A stretch of 64,000 nt of DNA. Source: DATNPX01 sp036702975 (GTDB lineage: Bacteria; Cyanobacteriota; Vampirovibrionia; Obscuribacterales; Obscuribacteraceae). The notes below the pieces were generated by a model. It was not told the DNA's origin and searched no databases. It saw nothing but the letters and a program-made list of their open reading frames with translations. A program made the translations under genes and the position numbers. Below, piece after piece: positions 25,089 through 34,058 of the stretch. The stretch's first letter is position 1; every line of letters starts with the position of its first letter. The DNA lies in NCBI GenBank assembly GCA_036702975.1, contig DATNPX010000003.1, positions 33,717 through 97,716 of the forward strand, written 5' to 3'.

Positions 25089-25823
25089 CTAGATGTTCTC
25101 AGACGAGAGGCAGTAGCCTACCGAGTGCACAGTTTTGAACATAGATGGCTGCCCGGGAGTGTCTAACTTACGACGCAACTTTTTGATGTAAGTGCGAATC
25201 GTATCCGGCGAAGCCTGAGCCTCAGACGCCCATACGTTATTCAAAATCTCTTCGGGACTAAAAACATAATCGACGTTGCGCATCAAAAATTCCAACAAAG
25301 CAAACTCGCGCGGCAGAAGAGTGACATCTGAGCCGCCTTTCTGCACAGTGAATTTGCTGCAATCCAGTACCAAATCTTTTACTTGATAAATGAAACCACG
25401 AAATACTTTTGGTCTGCGCAGCAAGGCTCTGAGCCGTGCTGAAAGCTCTCGCAGGTTGAACGGTTTGGTCAGATAGTCGTCTGCACCTGAATCTAGAGCC
25501 AATTCTTTTTCTGTGACATCAGCTTTGTTCGTGAGCATAATGATTAGACAATTGTCGCGATCTTTTCTTACCTGCTGGCAGATTTGCAGTCCCGATAGGC
25601 CAGGCAGCATCCAGTCCAAAATCAAAATATCGAATTTAAAATTTTGCAAAATTTGCAAAGCTTCTTCGCCAGATTTTGCAACCTGCACCGAGTACCGTTG
25701 AGAACGAAGCCAGGACTCCATCACCAGCGCAATATCCAAATCGTCTTCGACCAATAAAATTGATGCACACTTCCCGGCTTCATTTGCAAAACTGATGCTG
25801 TTGTTTGTTCCTAGACTCAACAT
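25089..25823 (-). CDS. OmpR-family response regulator, 244 aa
   Basis: The frame extends to a TTG at 25841, but GAGGAAAGG precedes ATG 25823 closely. A 20-residue extension comes before the receiver. The phosphoacceptor is Asp70 (DILILDWMLP), LTKPF is conserved, and the C-terminal winged helix reads LLPREFALLEFLMRN, then TIRTYIKKLRRKL and TVHSVGYCL. Two TTCCAYR boxes stand 48 and 59 nt upstream, so this regulator may belong to, or control, the boxed gene set. No kinase is adjacent. Confidence 0.93.
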   Translation of the reverse strand: MLSLGTNNSISFANEAGKCASILLVEDDLDIALVMESWLRSQRYSVQVAKSGEEALQILQNFKFDILILDWMLPGLSGLQICQQVRKDRDNCLIIMLTNKADVTEKELALDSGADDYLTKPFNLRELSARLRALLRRPKVFRGFIYQVKDLVLDCSKFTVQKGGSDVTLLPREFALLEFLMRNVDYVFSPEEILNNVWASEAQASPDTIRTYIKKLRRKLDTPGQPSMFKTVHSVGYCLSSENI

Positions 25824-26264
25824 TTTCCTTTCCTCAATCAACCATCAAGTGCACGAAGTTTGTCAGACAAATATGGAAAGACCGTGGAATAATTTCAGGA
25901 ACGTCGTTCCAGCAATTTCTTTCTCAGACCAAACCACCTACCTTTCCAAACATCATAGTGAAAGCGGACCTGTGCCCCAGATCCGCCCACTTACCCTAAA
26001 AATTTTCGAGCACCAAATTTAGTGCCTCTTGATGTTTAGATAATAAACGACAGTTCTGGAATTTTTGTAGAATCGCGTAAACAATTTCAGCCACTTTCAT
26101 CCCAAAAGAAAAGACCTACTCGCGTAAGTCCCTTCTGCCCCTGCAAAACTTATGTCCGAAATCGCCAACCTGGTCATGATATTCAGAAAGTATGGAAAGT
26201 ATGTGTAATTTTCTAGAAGAATTTCTGGATTCTGGAAACTGCTAACCTTTAACGAAATCGTTCA
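25824..26264. other. Intergenic region, 441 bp
   Basis: No supported gene. It holds two TTCCAYR boxes near its left end. Further box-like sequences (TGGAATTTTTGTAGAAT near 26058 and ATGGAAAGTATGTGTAA near 26192) lie far from any start. Confidence 0.5.
25872..25889 (-). promoter_or_regulatory. Two TTCCAYR boxes, copies 7 and 8
   Basis: Minus strand ATTCCACGGTCTTTCCATAT: TTCCACG (25883-25889) and TTCCATA (25872-25878) are 11 bp apart start to start, about one helical turn, upstream of ATG 25823. Confidence 0.5.
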
Positions 26265-29200
26265 CTAGTTTCCAGCACCTCCGTTCGCGCTCGTGTTCGG
26301 CATTACGCGCGCAATATAACGAGAGAGTGAAGCCTCGCTGATTACGTCTTGCCCGTTGTAATCCGGATTAGCCGATGGGTCGTGGACATTTTTCCAATTA
26401 TCCAACAACCAGCGAACTACTCCTGGGTCCCAGCCCAACTGCTTAATTGCGTCAGACTGTTCTTTGGAAACACTCAAGAGATCTTGATACGTTATGTAGC
26501 GTGGTGGGTCGCTATTATTAGAATCGTCGCCGTAGTATTCACCAGAGCCGGATATTTCCTTCATCATTTTGTGCACCTTCAGGGCCACATCTGCTGGAGT
26601 AGAACCAGCAAAATTTCGTGCAACATCGAATGTCGGCGTCGCTTCCGGTGCATTTGAGGCAGGCGCACCGCCATTTGCACCATCATTGCCAGGCAAGTCA
26701 GAACCGGACTTGGAGCTATTGTTGGATGGGCGATTTGTAAGAGCATTCACTACCAGATAAGCTACGCCTCCAAATAAGAGTGCGCGCACACCATTCCTCA
26801 CCAGAAACTGAATGCCAGAGGCTAGAAAATTCCCGGCGCCCGTAACTCCTTCAACTGCAGGTTGCACCAAAAGTCTCTGAATACCGTTTAAGCCCCATTG
26901 CGCCAGGGTGTCTGCGAGATTTGTTTCCAGCCGCACTACCACTGGTGGCGCACTTCCGCTCAATGCCTCAAGTATGGGCCGTGGAATCCTCGCGCCTTTT
27001 GCAATCGTATCCAGTTCAGAAGGCGTCATTTTATCGAGTGGTTTACTGTCAAGCAGCTTTCCTGCTTCTACCTGATCATTAGTGAGAGCTCGGAATTCAT
27101 CTGGTTTCGTTGCCGCATTTTTTACAGTGTCAGCCAACCGAGCCAAATCCTTCAAGACTTTCGGATCGGTGTTGGTATCAGCTGCAAATTGGTTAAGTTG
27201 ACTTTCCGGTATTTGATTTACCGGTAAATCTGGAAGTTTTGGTTGCGTCGACTGAGCAGGGGTTGAACCGCTCCCTGTATCCGCTGGTGGCTGGTCCCCG
27301 GCATTTACTGGTGACTGATCCCCAGTAGTATTTGTTGGTGGCTGGTCCCCTGTATTTGCTGGTGGCTGGTCCCCTGTATTTGCTGGTGACTGGTCCCCCG
27401 TATTTGCTGGTGGCTGGTCACCTGTATTCGCTGGTGGCTGGTCTCCTGTATTCGCTGGTGGCTGGTCTCCTGTATTCGCTGGTGGCTGGTTACCTGTATT
27501 CGCTGGTGGCTGGTCACCTGTATTCGCTGGTGGCTGGTCACCTGTATTCGCTGGTGGCTGGGCTCCTGTATTTACTGGTGGCTGGTCACCTGTATTCGCT
27601 GGTGGCTGGTCTCCTGTATTTACTGGCGGCTGGTCACCTGTATTCGCTGGTGATTGTTGATTTCCTGAAGGTTGATTGGACGGGTGACCAGCCGTATCGC
27701 CCCCAGCAGAACTACCCGTCCTGGTCGAGCTGCCAGTGCCGGTCCCTGCACCCGTGCTCGTACTGTCATTGGTGGCTGCCGCAAAAGCCAACATATTCGG
27801 ATTCATCAATCCATCAATAGCTCTTGCAATCTCATTCAACCGAGCGTCGATCAGCGCGAGTATTTGTTCCGTGCCCAGCTGTCCACCCGCCTGGCGCAAA
27901 CTCTGGATCAGCTCGCTGATAGGCGTAACAATTTGATTCTCAACAAAATTGGAAATATTCGTCTTCGCCGCTGCCACCGTATCTGGAGCAGACTCAGCAG
28001 CCTTGGACATTACCTCTGTTAACATACTCAACCCAACACCAACCAGAATTGCGGCAGCGGTTGGAAGCAAGTTATTTCCGGCATCCTTCAGCGCTTCCTG
28101 CAGCATCATATCGAAAGGTTTGCCGGTTTTGAGGTTTTCGTAAATCGACGTGCCAATCGTAGCAAGGCTATGAGAACTCAGTCCCACAATTTCCATCGAG
28201 GCAGTCATAATCAACGCGCGCTGAGGAATGCTGATGCCCTGCAAGGCCTTCGTCGTGGTGGATATCAACAAATCAGTGGCAGAGTTGATTGCGTCCTGTG
28301 TAGCATCTTTGCCCAGGATTTTTATAGCGATGCTCATCGCGGTGCTGCGAATGGCATCGGCGCCAGCTTTGCCTTCAATCGAAGTTACCAGAGCTGGCAG
28401 ACTGCCGCCGAAATCAGCTCCGACTTGAACACCAGCAGCTTCCAATGCGGTTTTAACACTAGCGCCGATGAAACCTGAAAGAAAACGATCGGCGACCGCT
28501 CCGCCAAGTAACATCATGGCCATATTGGCGCCGCCGTGCAAAACATCAGGAACAGCCTCACTCGCGAAGTCGAAATCATTTCCCATCGCCGCTTTCATTC
28601 CTGCCAGCTCGATCAGTCCAGCAATGCCGACCATAGCAATTTTTCCAGCGACACTCAGACCAGCACCAATGGGCAAGGTGGCGATTGTTATGGCTATCAT
28701 CAAGGCATTCTGAGAAAATTCACGCTTGGCTTGCACATAAGAAATAATCGAAGCCTGGAAAGAATTGAGATCCCCCTGCAGATCGATATCAGGCCGCTTG
28801 CCTGATTCCCAGTCCACGAGATCCCGCTGCAATTTATCTCGCTGCGCAATCATGCCCTGCAGTGCATCATTCCAGAGGGCAAATGCAGCCAAGCCAGTTT
28901 CACTCATCATCGATTTAAATGAGGCATCGTTAATGACGTCCTTCCAGGATTCAGGACGGATGGTGAGAGCGTTCACCATGCGGTCTTTCCATTCAGATCC
29001 AGATACATTCAATGCATCAGCGAAAACGTCGCTGTGGAATGCCTGGTTATATTCCAAAACCATTTTAATTTTTGTGGCTTTATCGCCTTGCATCCCCTCA
29101 CTTCCGTCCATCGATTGAAGCATATTCACAATCGAACCGGGGTCGTTGACGTAAACGTCGTTCAACGTATAAAGCCGCATAGTCTCAGCACTGTCGAGAA

Positions 29201-32200
29201 GAGGAAGATGTCCTGAAGTGCCAGGGCTGGTCTCCTCCTTAAGACGCATCAAGGAGTGTTGAAGAACTTCAATTTCTTGACTCGAAAACTTATGCAAAAG
29301 CGTCGCATATTTCTGCGGTCCACTCGCATTCTGCATGTCACTGAGCAGATCATTTCTTTCAGATTGACTCAGTGACAAGATCGAGGTCAGAATATCCGTC
29401 TTGCTCTTATTGGACGACGCGAGGCTGTTGAGAGAGGAATCTGCATGTGTGATCTGGTCGACGTTACGGCGATCTTGAGCTAATTGAACATCGGAGGCAC
29501 CAGTAAAGGTATCAAAGCTAAGTTGTTGGGACGGTGTGAAACCAGGATTAATTGCCGCTGGCTGCTGAAGGTCAGGGCTTGATGCAGACGCATTAATAGT
29601 AGCGGCACTGTTACCACCAGGTGCAGCAGCGTTGTTTGTCAGATTGGCAAAATCATCTGCTTTCATATTGATTATATGATCGACCATGATGTTGGCGAGC
29701 TGCATTGCGTCCCGCGGCAGTTGGTTGATATCTCGCCTTACTGCACCAGCGAAGTCAGGATTATTACGAAGTTTCTGCATCTCACTGACAGGCATGTTAT
29801 ACAGGTGGGTTAGAATTCGCTGAATGCTGGCAGCATCGCTTCGATCTGGATTCGCATCAAAGACAGCGATTGTATCGCCGCCAGTAGGGCCGCCATTGAT
29901 TAGATAAGCTTCGTATTGAGCAACCTGACCCCAGGAGATTGGATCTTTTGCGAAAGGCCAAACCCATGCAGCGCCCTTCAAGTCATTATATGTAGTGGCA
30001 TAAAATGACTCAATATCCGCAAGAGATTTATCGGGGTGCTTCGCGATAAAAGCATTTATTTCGTCAGCTAATGACTTATTTGCCCCCGGATTATTCAAAT
30101 CGAAATTGTTTATCAAAGAAATTTCTTTTCCGAGCTTATACATTTGTCGTTGCTCGTCTGAGATATTCGTCGCTAGATCAGTAAGTATACGGGTCTTGTC
30201 GATATAAAAAAGTTGTGTATTTTTAGTCACTAACTGGTGCAATGAAATGGCACCAAGAGTAGCGTAACCTGTAGCAGCGCTTAAATCATCACCCGAAAAG
30301 TGCGAGCTTAGCTTCGCCAATCCATCTGGATCGTTTTTGAAAGCAGTTCTCTGTTCTGGCGAAGCGTATTGAAACGCAATGCTGAATAACTGCACATCAT
30401 TATTTCTAAGAGCAATGGTTTTAAGAGCGTTGAAAGAAGCATCGTTGAGATATGCATTGTTCTCGCTGCCGACCCTTAACGTATCCATTCCTTGAGCGAG
30501 AATTGGCAACGCTTGCCGAAACGAATCTGAAATTCCCGGAGCGTTTGAAATCGCTGAAATTAAATCATAGCCATATCTGTTACGAAATTCTTGCTCGTAT
30601 TCTTTGATTTGGGCAGCAGTTGAACTTCCAAACAGATAAACTATCTGCTGCTGGGCAATATTCTGGGCACCCTGAAGACCCGTTGCATTAGCGGCTATTT
30701 GCATCAACTCGATAACGCTCGAACGAACCAGTCCGTTCTGTCGCTCACCAGTCAGGTAAAGTAGTCCATTCGCTGTTGCCTTATCAACCGCACTCGAATT
30801 GCAGACAATATCGACGAGATGCGACGTTTTATTGGTTAGTAAGTAGTACTGATCATCTACAGCGAGTCGGTCAGCCAGCGATAATGTCGCTAACTCCGGC
30901 AAAAGTTTACTATTATCATTTTTAATTGATTGGGCGATATTTTTTGCTGTAGCCGCATCAATCGACAGTGCAGACGTCGTTTGTAAACTATCACCATTCG
31001 GATAATAGTTCTCGACCGAAAGCGTTGTGCCGACAGCGGACTGCACTTTTACCGCAATCGAAATGCCACCACTTCGATCGAGTTCAATGTAGTCTGCTTC
31101 CTTCGCCCCATCTGCGGTCTTCCAGACAGTGCCGTTCCAGTAGAACGTTCCTTCCGGTGTAGCAAAACCATGATCAGATTGCTTACCGTAGACATGGCCG
31201 TCGAGAAAAGTCACCTGCTGCGGTTGTTCATCCTGAAATGTGATGACTCGACCATCAGCGGCAATCTGCTTGCTAGTGGAATGCGAGGGATCGATGGCCT
31301 CGGAATAAATATTATCGACCGGCTGAATCCGCGTGATCGATATGTTGCCCGCCAGATCGACGTCGACGATTCCGGTTACCTTTTGACCGGAGGCATCCGT
31401 CGAGACAAGTTTGTTTGACGGTCCGTTATTGTGTGAATCCTGGCTCCAGACCTGACCACTTCTATCAGTGAAATTGTAGACAAAGCGGTAAGGCTTGCCC
31501 TCTCCGTCTCCCGCCCATCCGAACTGCTGTTTCGTTCCATCAGGATAGCTGATTTGTTGGACTTCACCATTGATGGACTCGATCACACGGTCATCGACAG
31601 TGTATTGCAGAGCGAAAGTGCGGTGATGAGCCTGATTGTCTTCCTCTAAATCAAGAGCGGTCACGTTCCCCTGAGCATCCACAGAGACTTGAAAATTTCC
31701 CAAATCTGGAAGTTGACCGTCTGACCCGTCGCCATTCAAAACATGCCACTTTCCATCGCCTCGTAGTTCTAGCTTTCGCCCTGATGAATCGACGACGCCG
31801 GTGAGTTGCAAACCGCTGAAAGCACCATTTGTGCTATCACCGTAGGTGAAAGTTGTCGACTCACCGTTGGGGTGCACGACCTCTCTTAGTTGTGGCGGAT
31901 TTCCCGACGACAGCACAAAAACACCGTTCGTCACCTGAAAAGGCAAAGTTGGACCAGCAGACGAATCTGGCAGAGCAGAATTGTCTGACCCCGAATGTGT
32001 CCATGAACCATTTGACCGTATCCATTGCGTATGGTCGGCCAACAGAATTTTTGTCAGGGAACCACTTTTATCCAAAAAATATTCATTGCTATTCAAGACT
32101 AGCGATGTTGATTTTCCATCCGCGCCGACATGTATAACCGTTCCATCAGCCAGTGTGCGAACCGATGAACCATCAGCATTAATCAGCTTGGACGAGTTGT

Positions 32201-33629
32201 CAGCATACTTGAACAACACGGTATTGTGGGAAGGGTCGAACTCTGGCGCACCACTCAGCGGTCGTTCGTTTGCAAAAGGCTTGCCGCTTTTATCAAAGTG
32301 TTTAAAGACGCCATCTTGCATCTTCCACACGGAACTATCGCGGAGCACCACCTGATTTCTGGTGGGATCACCGCCGTTCGAAACGAAATCAAATGCGGGA
32401 AGGTGCACATCAATTGTGCCATCGGCAGTATAAGTAATCCGCAAGCTTCCATCTTTGGATTGAAGAACAATGCCACCAGGATCTTTTGCTTGCTCGGGCA
32501 AATAATTCATCAAATCCATATAAATACGTGGATCGCCAACCACAGACGCATCATATTGCTCTGTCGTTTTTGCTGCGTTTAACCTGGCGGTATCATGCAG
32601 CCGCCAACCTTGACTGTCATACCGCCATGTCAACGCACCATCAGGACTGTCAAGTTGACTGGCTTGAAGACCGCGCATTCCACTTGCGTCACCAGGCGCA
32701 TAAGTCGTTATCCAGTCATTTGCTGCTATCTTTTGCAATGTTCCATTGGCGTCGATGTATTGAATCGCTCCTCCGGGCAATTGTATGGTCGATGTGCCGT
32801 CTACATTAGTTGTTGCAAGTGCACCATCTGCAGTTAAACGAGTTGCGGTTCCGTCAGCAAGAAAACTTATTTTCGCGCCAGTTGCATCAGTGACCGAGAT
32901 CCTACCGGTTGCGGGGTCGTAGATGCTCTTGAGCGTGTCGAGCGTGGCGAATTGATTGCTCGAACCTCTGATCAGACCAGCGTAGTCACCATCATTAAAG
33001 TGTTGGCGCCATGTTTTCAAGTCATCAAGAGTGATACCAGCCTGATCTAATCGAGTTTTCCACGTTGAATCGCCGTTGCTGACTGCATCGATGACATTAT
33101 CCAAATTCCCTGTACCGACATACCCATCCTTGTTTCCAAACGTGACTCCCGCATTGTCTAAGTAGCTGAATAAGCTACTCTTGGTGCCATCTCCGTTATC
33201 CACATTATTACTGGATAACTTTCGCGCCAACATAGCGCAAAAAAATTGCGGCTCCAGACTGGTTAGTTTATCGACAACCTCGTTCAAACGAACCGTGCCA
33301 TCTGGTCGACCAACCAAATTGCCGTATTGCGAATCGGCAAGCGCAGCGAAAGCTCTCAGCATCGGATCATTGCCGGGGTCTCTTGCGAGCAGGCGCAGCT
33401 GCTCGCGGGTCAGGTTACCCGCTGGAAAACCTGCGATACCGCTGAAATCAATTTGCGGCAGCAATCCATTTTCTTCCAACTGCAGAGCAAAGTCGCATAG
33501 CGCACTCTCACTCTGAAACAAGTTGCGATTCTGCTGAATAAATACCCTTGCTTCAACGTCAACATGCTGTGACGCACGCAAAATCGCTACTTCGTCGGTA
33601 ATCGCTTTACTGGTGGCATCACTGGACAT
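26265..33629 (-). CDS. Giant YD/RHS-like protein with proline-rich octapeptide array, 2454 aa
   Basis: The frame opens at 33842, but GGGAG lies 8 nt before ATG 33629. Residues ~1-240 are helical with EF-hand-like loops (GNKDGYVGTGNLDNVID). About 240-880 carry YD/RHS-like strand units (DGTVIHVGADGKS, YPDGTKQQFGW, SGRKLELRGDGKWH). A long helical region follows, with a hydrophobic Ala/Gly patch near 1630-1680 (IAITIATLPIGAGLSVAG). About 1990-2115 hold 15 repeats of NTGDQPPA type, then a helix-rich part and a likely membrane helix (ALLFGGVAYLVVNAL, ~2280). The C-terminus has an EF-hand-like DPSANPDYNGQDVIS. There is no Sec signal. Probably a surface or secreted toxin-like or adhesive protein; family not recognised. 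Confidence 0.85.
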   Translation of the reverse strand: MSSDATSKAITDEVAILRASQHVDVEARVFIQQNRNLFQSESALCDFALQLEENGLLPQIDFSGIAGFPAGNLTREQLRLLARDPGNDPMLRAFAALADSQYGNLVGRPDGTVRLNEVVDKLTSLEPQFFCAMLARKLSSNNVDNGDGTKSSLFSYLDNAGVTFGNKDGYVGTGNLDNVIDAVSNGDSTWKTRLDQAGITLDDLKTWRQHFNDGDYAGLIRGSSNQFATLDTLKSIYDPATGRISVTDATGAKISFLADGTATRLTADGALATTNVDGTSTIQLPGGAIQYIDANGTLQKIAANDWITTYAPGDASGMRGLQASQLDSPDGALTWRYDSQGWRLHDTARLNAAKTTEQYDASVVGDPRIYMDLMNYLPEQAKDPGGIVLQSKDGSLRITYTADGTIDVHLPAFDFVSNGGDPTRNQVVLRDSSVWKMQDGVFKHFDKSGKPFANERPLSGAPEFDPSHNTVLFKYADNSSKLINADGSSVRTLADGTVIHVGADGKSTSLVLNSNEYFLDKSGSLTKILLADHTQWIRSNGSWTHSGSDNSALPDSSAGPTLPFQVTNGVFVLSSGNPPQLREVVHPNGESTTFTYGDSTNGAFSGLQLTGVVDSSGRKLELRGDGKWHVLNGDGSDGQLPDLGNFQVSVDAQGNVTALDLEEDNQAHHRTFALQYTVDDRVIESINGEVQQISYPDGTKQQFGWAGDGEGKPYRFVYNFTDRSGQVWSQDSHNNGPSNKLVSTDASGQKVTGIVDVDLAGNISITRIQPVDNIYSEAIDPSHSTSKQIAADGRVITFQDEQPQQVTFLDGHVYGKQSDHGFATPEGTFYWNGTVWKTADGAKEADYIELDRSGGISIAVKVQSAVGTTLSVENYYPNGDSLQTTSALSIDAATAKNIAQSIKNDNSKLLPELATLSLADRLAVDDQYYLLTNKTSHLVDIVCNSSAVDKATANGLLYLTGERQNGLVRSSVIELMQIAANATGLQGAQNIAQQQIVYLFGSSTAAQIKEYEQEFRNRYGYDLISAISNAPGISDSFRQALPILAQGMDTLRVGSENNAYLNDASFNALKTIALRNNDVQLFSIAFQYASPEQRTAFKNDPDGLAKLSSHFSGDDLSAATGYATLGAISLHQLVTKNTQLFYIDKTRILTDLATNISDEQRQMYKLGKEISLINNFDLNNPGANKSLADEINAFIAKHPDKSLADIESFYATTYNDLKGAAWVWPFAKDPISWGQVAQYEAYLINGGPTGGDTIAVFDANPDRSDAASIQRILTHLYNMPVSEMQKLRNNPDFAGAVRRDINQLPRDAMQLANIMVDHIINMKADDFANLTNNAAAPGGNSAATINASASSPDLQQPAAINPGFTPSQQLSFDTFTGASDVQLAQDRRNVDQITHADSSLNSLASSNKSKTDILTSILSLSQSERNDLLSDMQNASGPQKYATLLHKFSSQEIEVLQHSLMRLKEETSPGTSGHLPLLDSAETMRLYTLNDVYVNDPGSIVNMLQSMDGSEGMQGDKATKIKMVLEYNQAFHSDVFADALNVSGSEWKDRMVNALTIRPESWKDVINDASFKSMMSETGLAAFALWNDALQGMIAQRDKLQRDLVDWESGKRPDIDLQGDLNSFQASIISYVQAKREFSQNALMIAITIATLPIGAGLSVAGKIAMVGIAGLIELAGMKAAMGNDFDFASEAVPDVLHGGANMAMMLLGGAVADRFLSGFIGASVKTALEAAGVQVGADFGGSLPALVTSIEGKAGADAIRSTAMSIAIKILGKDATQDAINSATDLLISTTTKALQGISIPQRALIMTASMEIVGLSSHSLATIGTSIYENLKTGKPFDMMLQEALKDAGNNLLPTAAAILVGVGLSMLTEVMSKAAESAPDTVAAAKTNISNFVENQIVTPISELIQSLRQAGGQLGTEQILALIDARLNEIARAIDGLMNPNMLAFAAATNDSTSTGAGTGTGSSTRTGSSAGGDTAGHPSNQPSGNQQSPANTGDQPPVNTGDQPPANTGDQPPVNTGAQPPANTGDQPPANTGDQPPANTGNQPPANTGDQPPANTGDQPPANTGDQPPANTGDQSPANTGDQPPANTGDQPPTNTTGDQSPVNAGDQPPADTGSGSTPAQSTQPKLPDLPVNQIPESQLNQFAADTNTDPKVLKDLARLADTVKNAATKPDEFRALTNDQVEAGKLLDSKPLDKMTPSELDTIAKGARIPRPILEALSGSAPPVVVRLETNLADTLAQWGLNGIQRLLVQPAVEGVTGAGNFLASGIQFLVRNGVRALLFGGVAYLVVNALTNRPSNNSSKSGSDLPGNDGANGGAPASNAPEATPTFDVARNFAGSTPADVALKVHKMMKEISGSGEYYGDDSNNSDPPRYITYQDLLSVSKEQSDAIKQLGWDPGVVRWLLDNWKNVHDPSANPDYNGQDVISEASLSRYIARVMPNTSANGGAGN
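27284..27655 (-). repeat. 24-bp tandem repeat encoding NTGDQPPA units
   Basis: Fifteen consecutive units are counted in translation. Most read NTGDQPPA/V, with single changes (A, N, S, T). One unit has an extra Thr (NTTGDQSPV), so it is 27 bp. The array is in frame and lies inside the giant gene. Confidence 0.9.
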
Positions 33630-33686
33630 ACTCGGGCTCCCGTAAAATGTGTTCGCTTCTAATGTGACTAAAATTTGTGTAAAAGC

Positions 33687-33693
33687 TATGGAA
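33687..33693 (-). promoter_or_regulatory. TTCCAYR box, copy 9
   Basis: Minus strand TTGATTCCATAGCTTTTACA, 57 nt before ATG 33629 of the giant gene. The distance supports the chosen start. Confidence 0.5.
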
Positions 33694-33836
33694 TCAACCT
33701 GAACTGCCTCAGTTGCGTGCGCTCTCATGTGAGAAGCAAAATAAAGAAAGTTTGCATAAGAATTGCATAAACACTCTCGCCACCATCGAGGTATCCACAC
33801 TGCAGACCGTGGCGCATTTCGATAATTACTAAAAAA

Positions 33837-33843
33837 TTCCACA
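33837..33843 (+). promoter_or_regulatory. TTCCAYR box, copy 10
   Basis: AAAAAATTCCACAATCGATC, 215 nt before ATG 34059; the intervening space is largely taken by the tandem repeat at 33921-34052, which may have pushed the box away. Confidence 0.4.
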
Positions 33844-33920
33844 ATCGATCAATAAAGTATCCGCAGAACGAGTTCTCTCAGACTTGCATTGGCACAGGTG
33901 CAATAGGAGCTATATTGACG

Positions 33921-34052
33921 GAACTGTGTAGCTAGAGCTGTGTATTTGGTGCTGTGTATTTGGATTTTTCTGCAATTGGATCTCTGCATTTGAATCTGAG
34001 TACTTGGGGATCTGTGGATTGAGCGATGTACTGAATTTCTGTAATTGGAGCA
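33921..34052 (+). repeat. Degenerate ~14-18-bp tandem repeat in the leader of the 34059 gene
   Basis: Units resemble CTGTGTATTTGGATCT, with variants CTGCAATTGGATCT, CTGCATTTGAATCT and CTGTAATTGGAGCA. About eight units are visible. The GGAG of the last unit is the ribosome binding site of ATG 34059. Confidence 0.75.
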
Positions 34053-34058
34053 CATGAT

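Larger units (their letters stand above)
33630..34058. other. Divergent promoter region of the two YD-like genes, 429 bp
   Basis: It contains one TTCCAYR box facing each flanking gene and a degenerate tandem repeat next to the rightward gene. The minus-strand reading frame at 33849-34055 is a by-product of that repeat. Confidence 0.55.

Noticed and set aside
27284..27655. Regular 24-bp repeats that could suggest a CRISPR array
   Set aside because: There are no spacers; units are contiguous and in frame, encoding NTGDQPPA in a large gene.
33849..34055. 68-codon minus-strand frame in the leader of the 34059 gene
   Set aside because: Its sequence is only the reverse reading of the degenerate tandem repeat.
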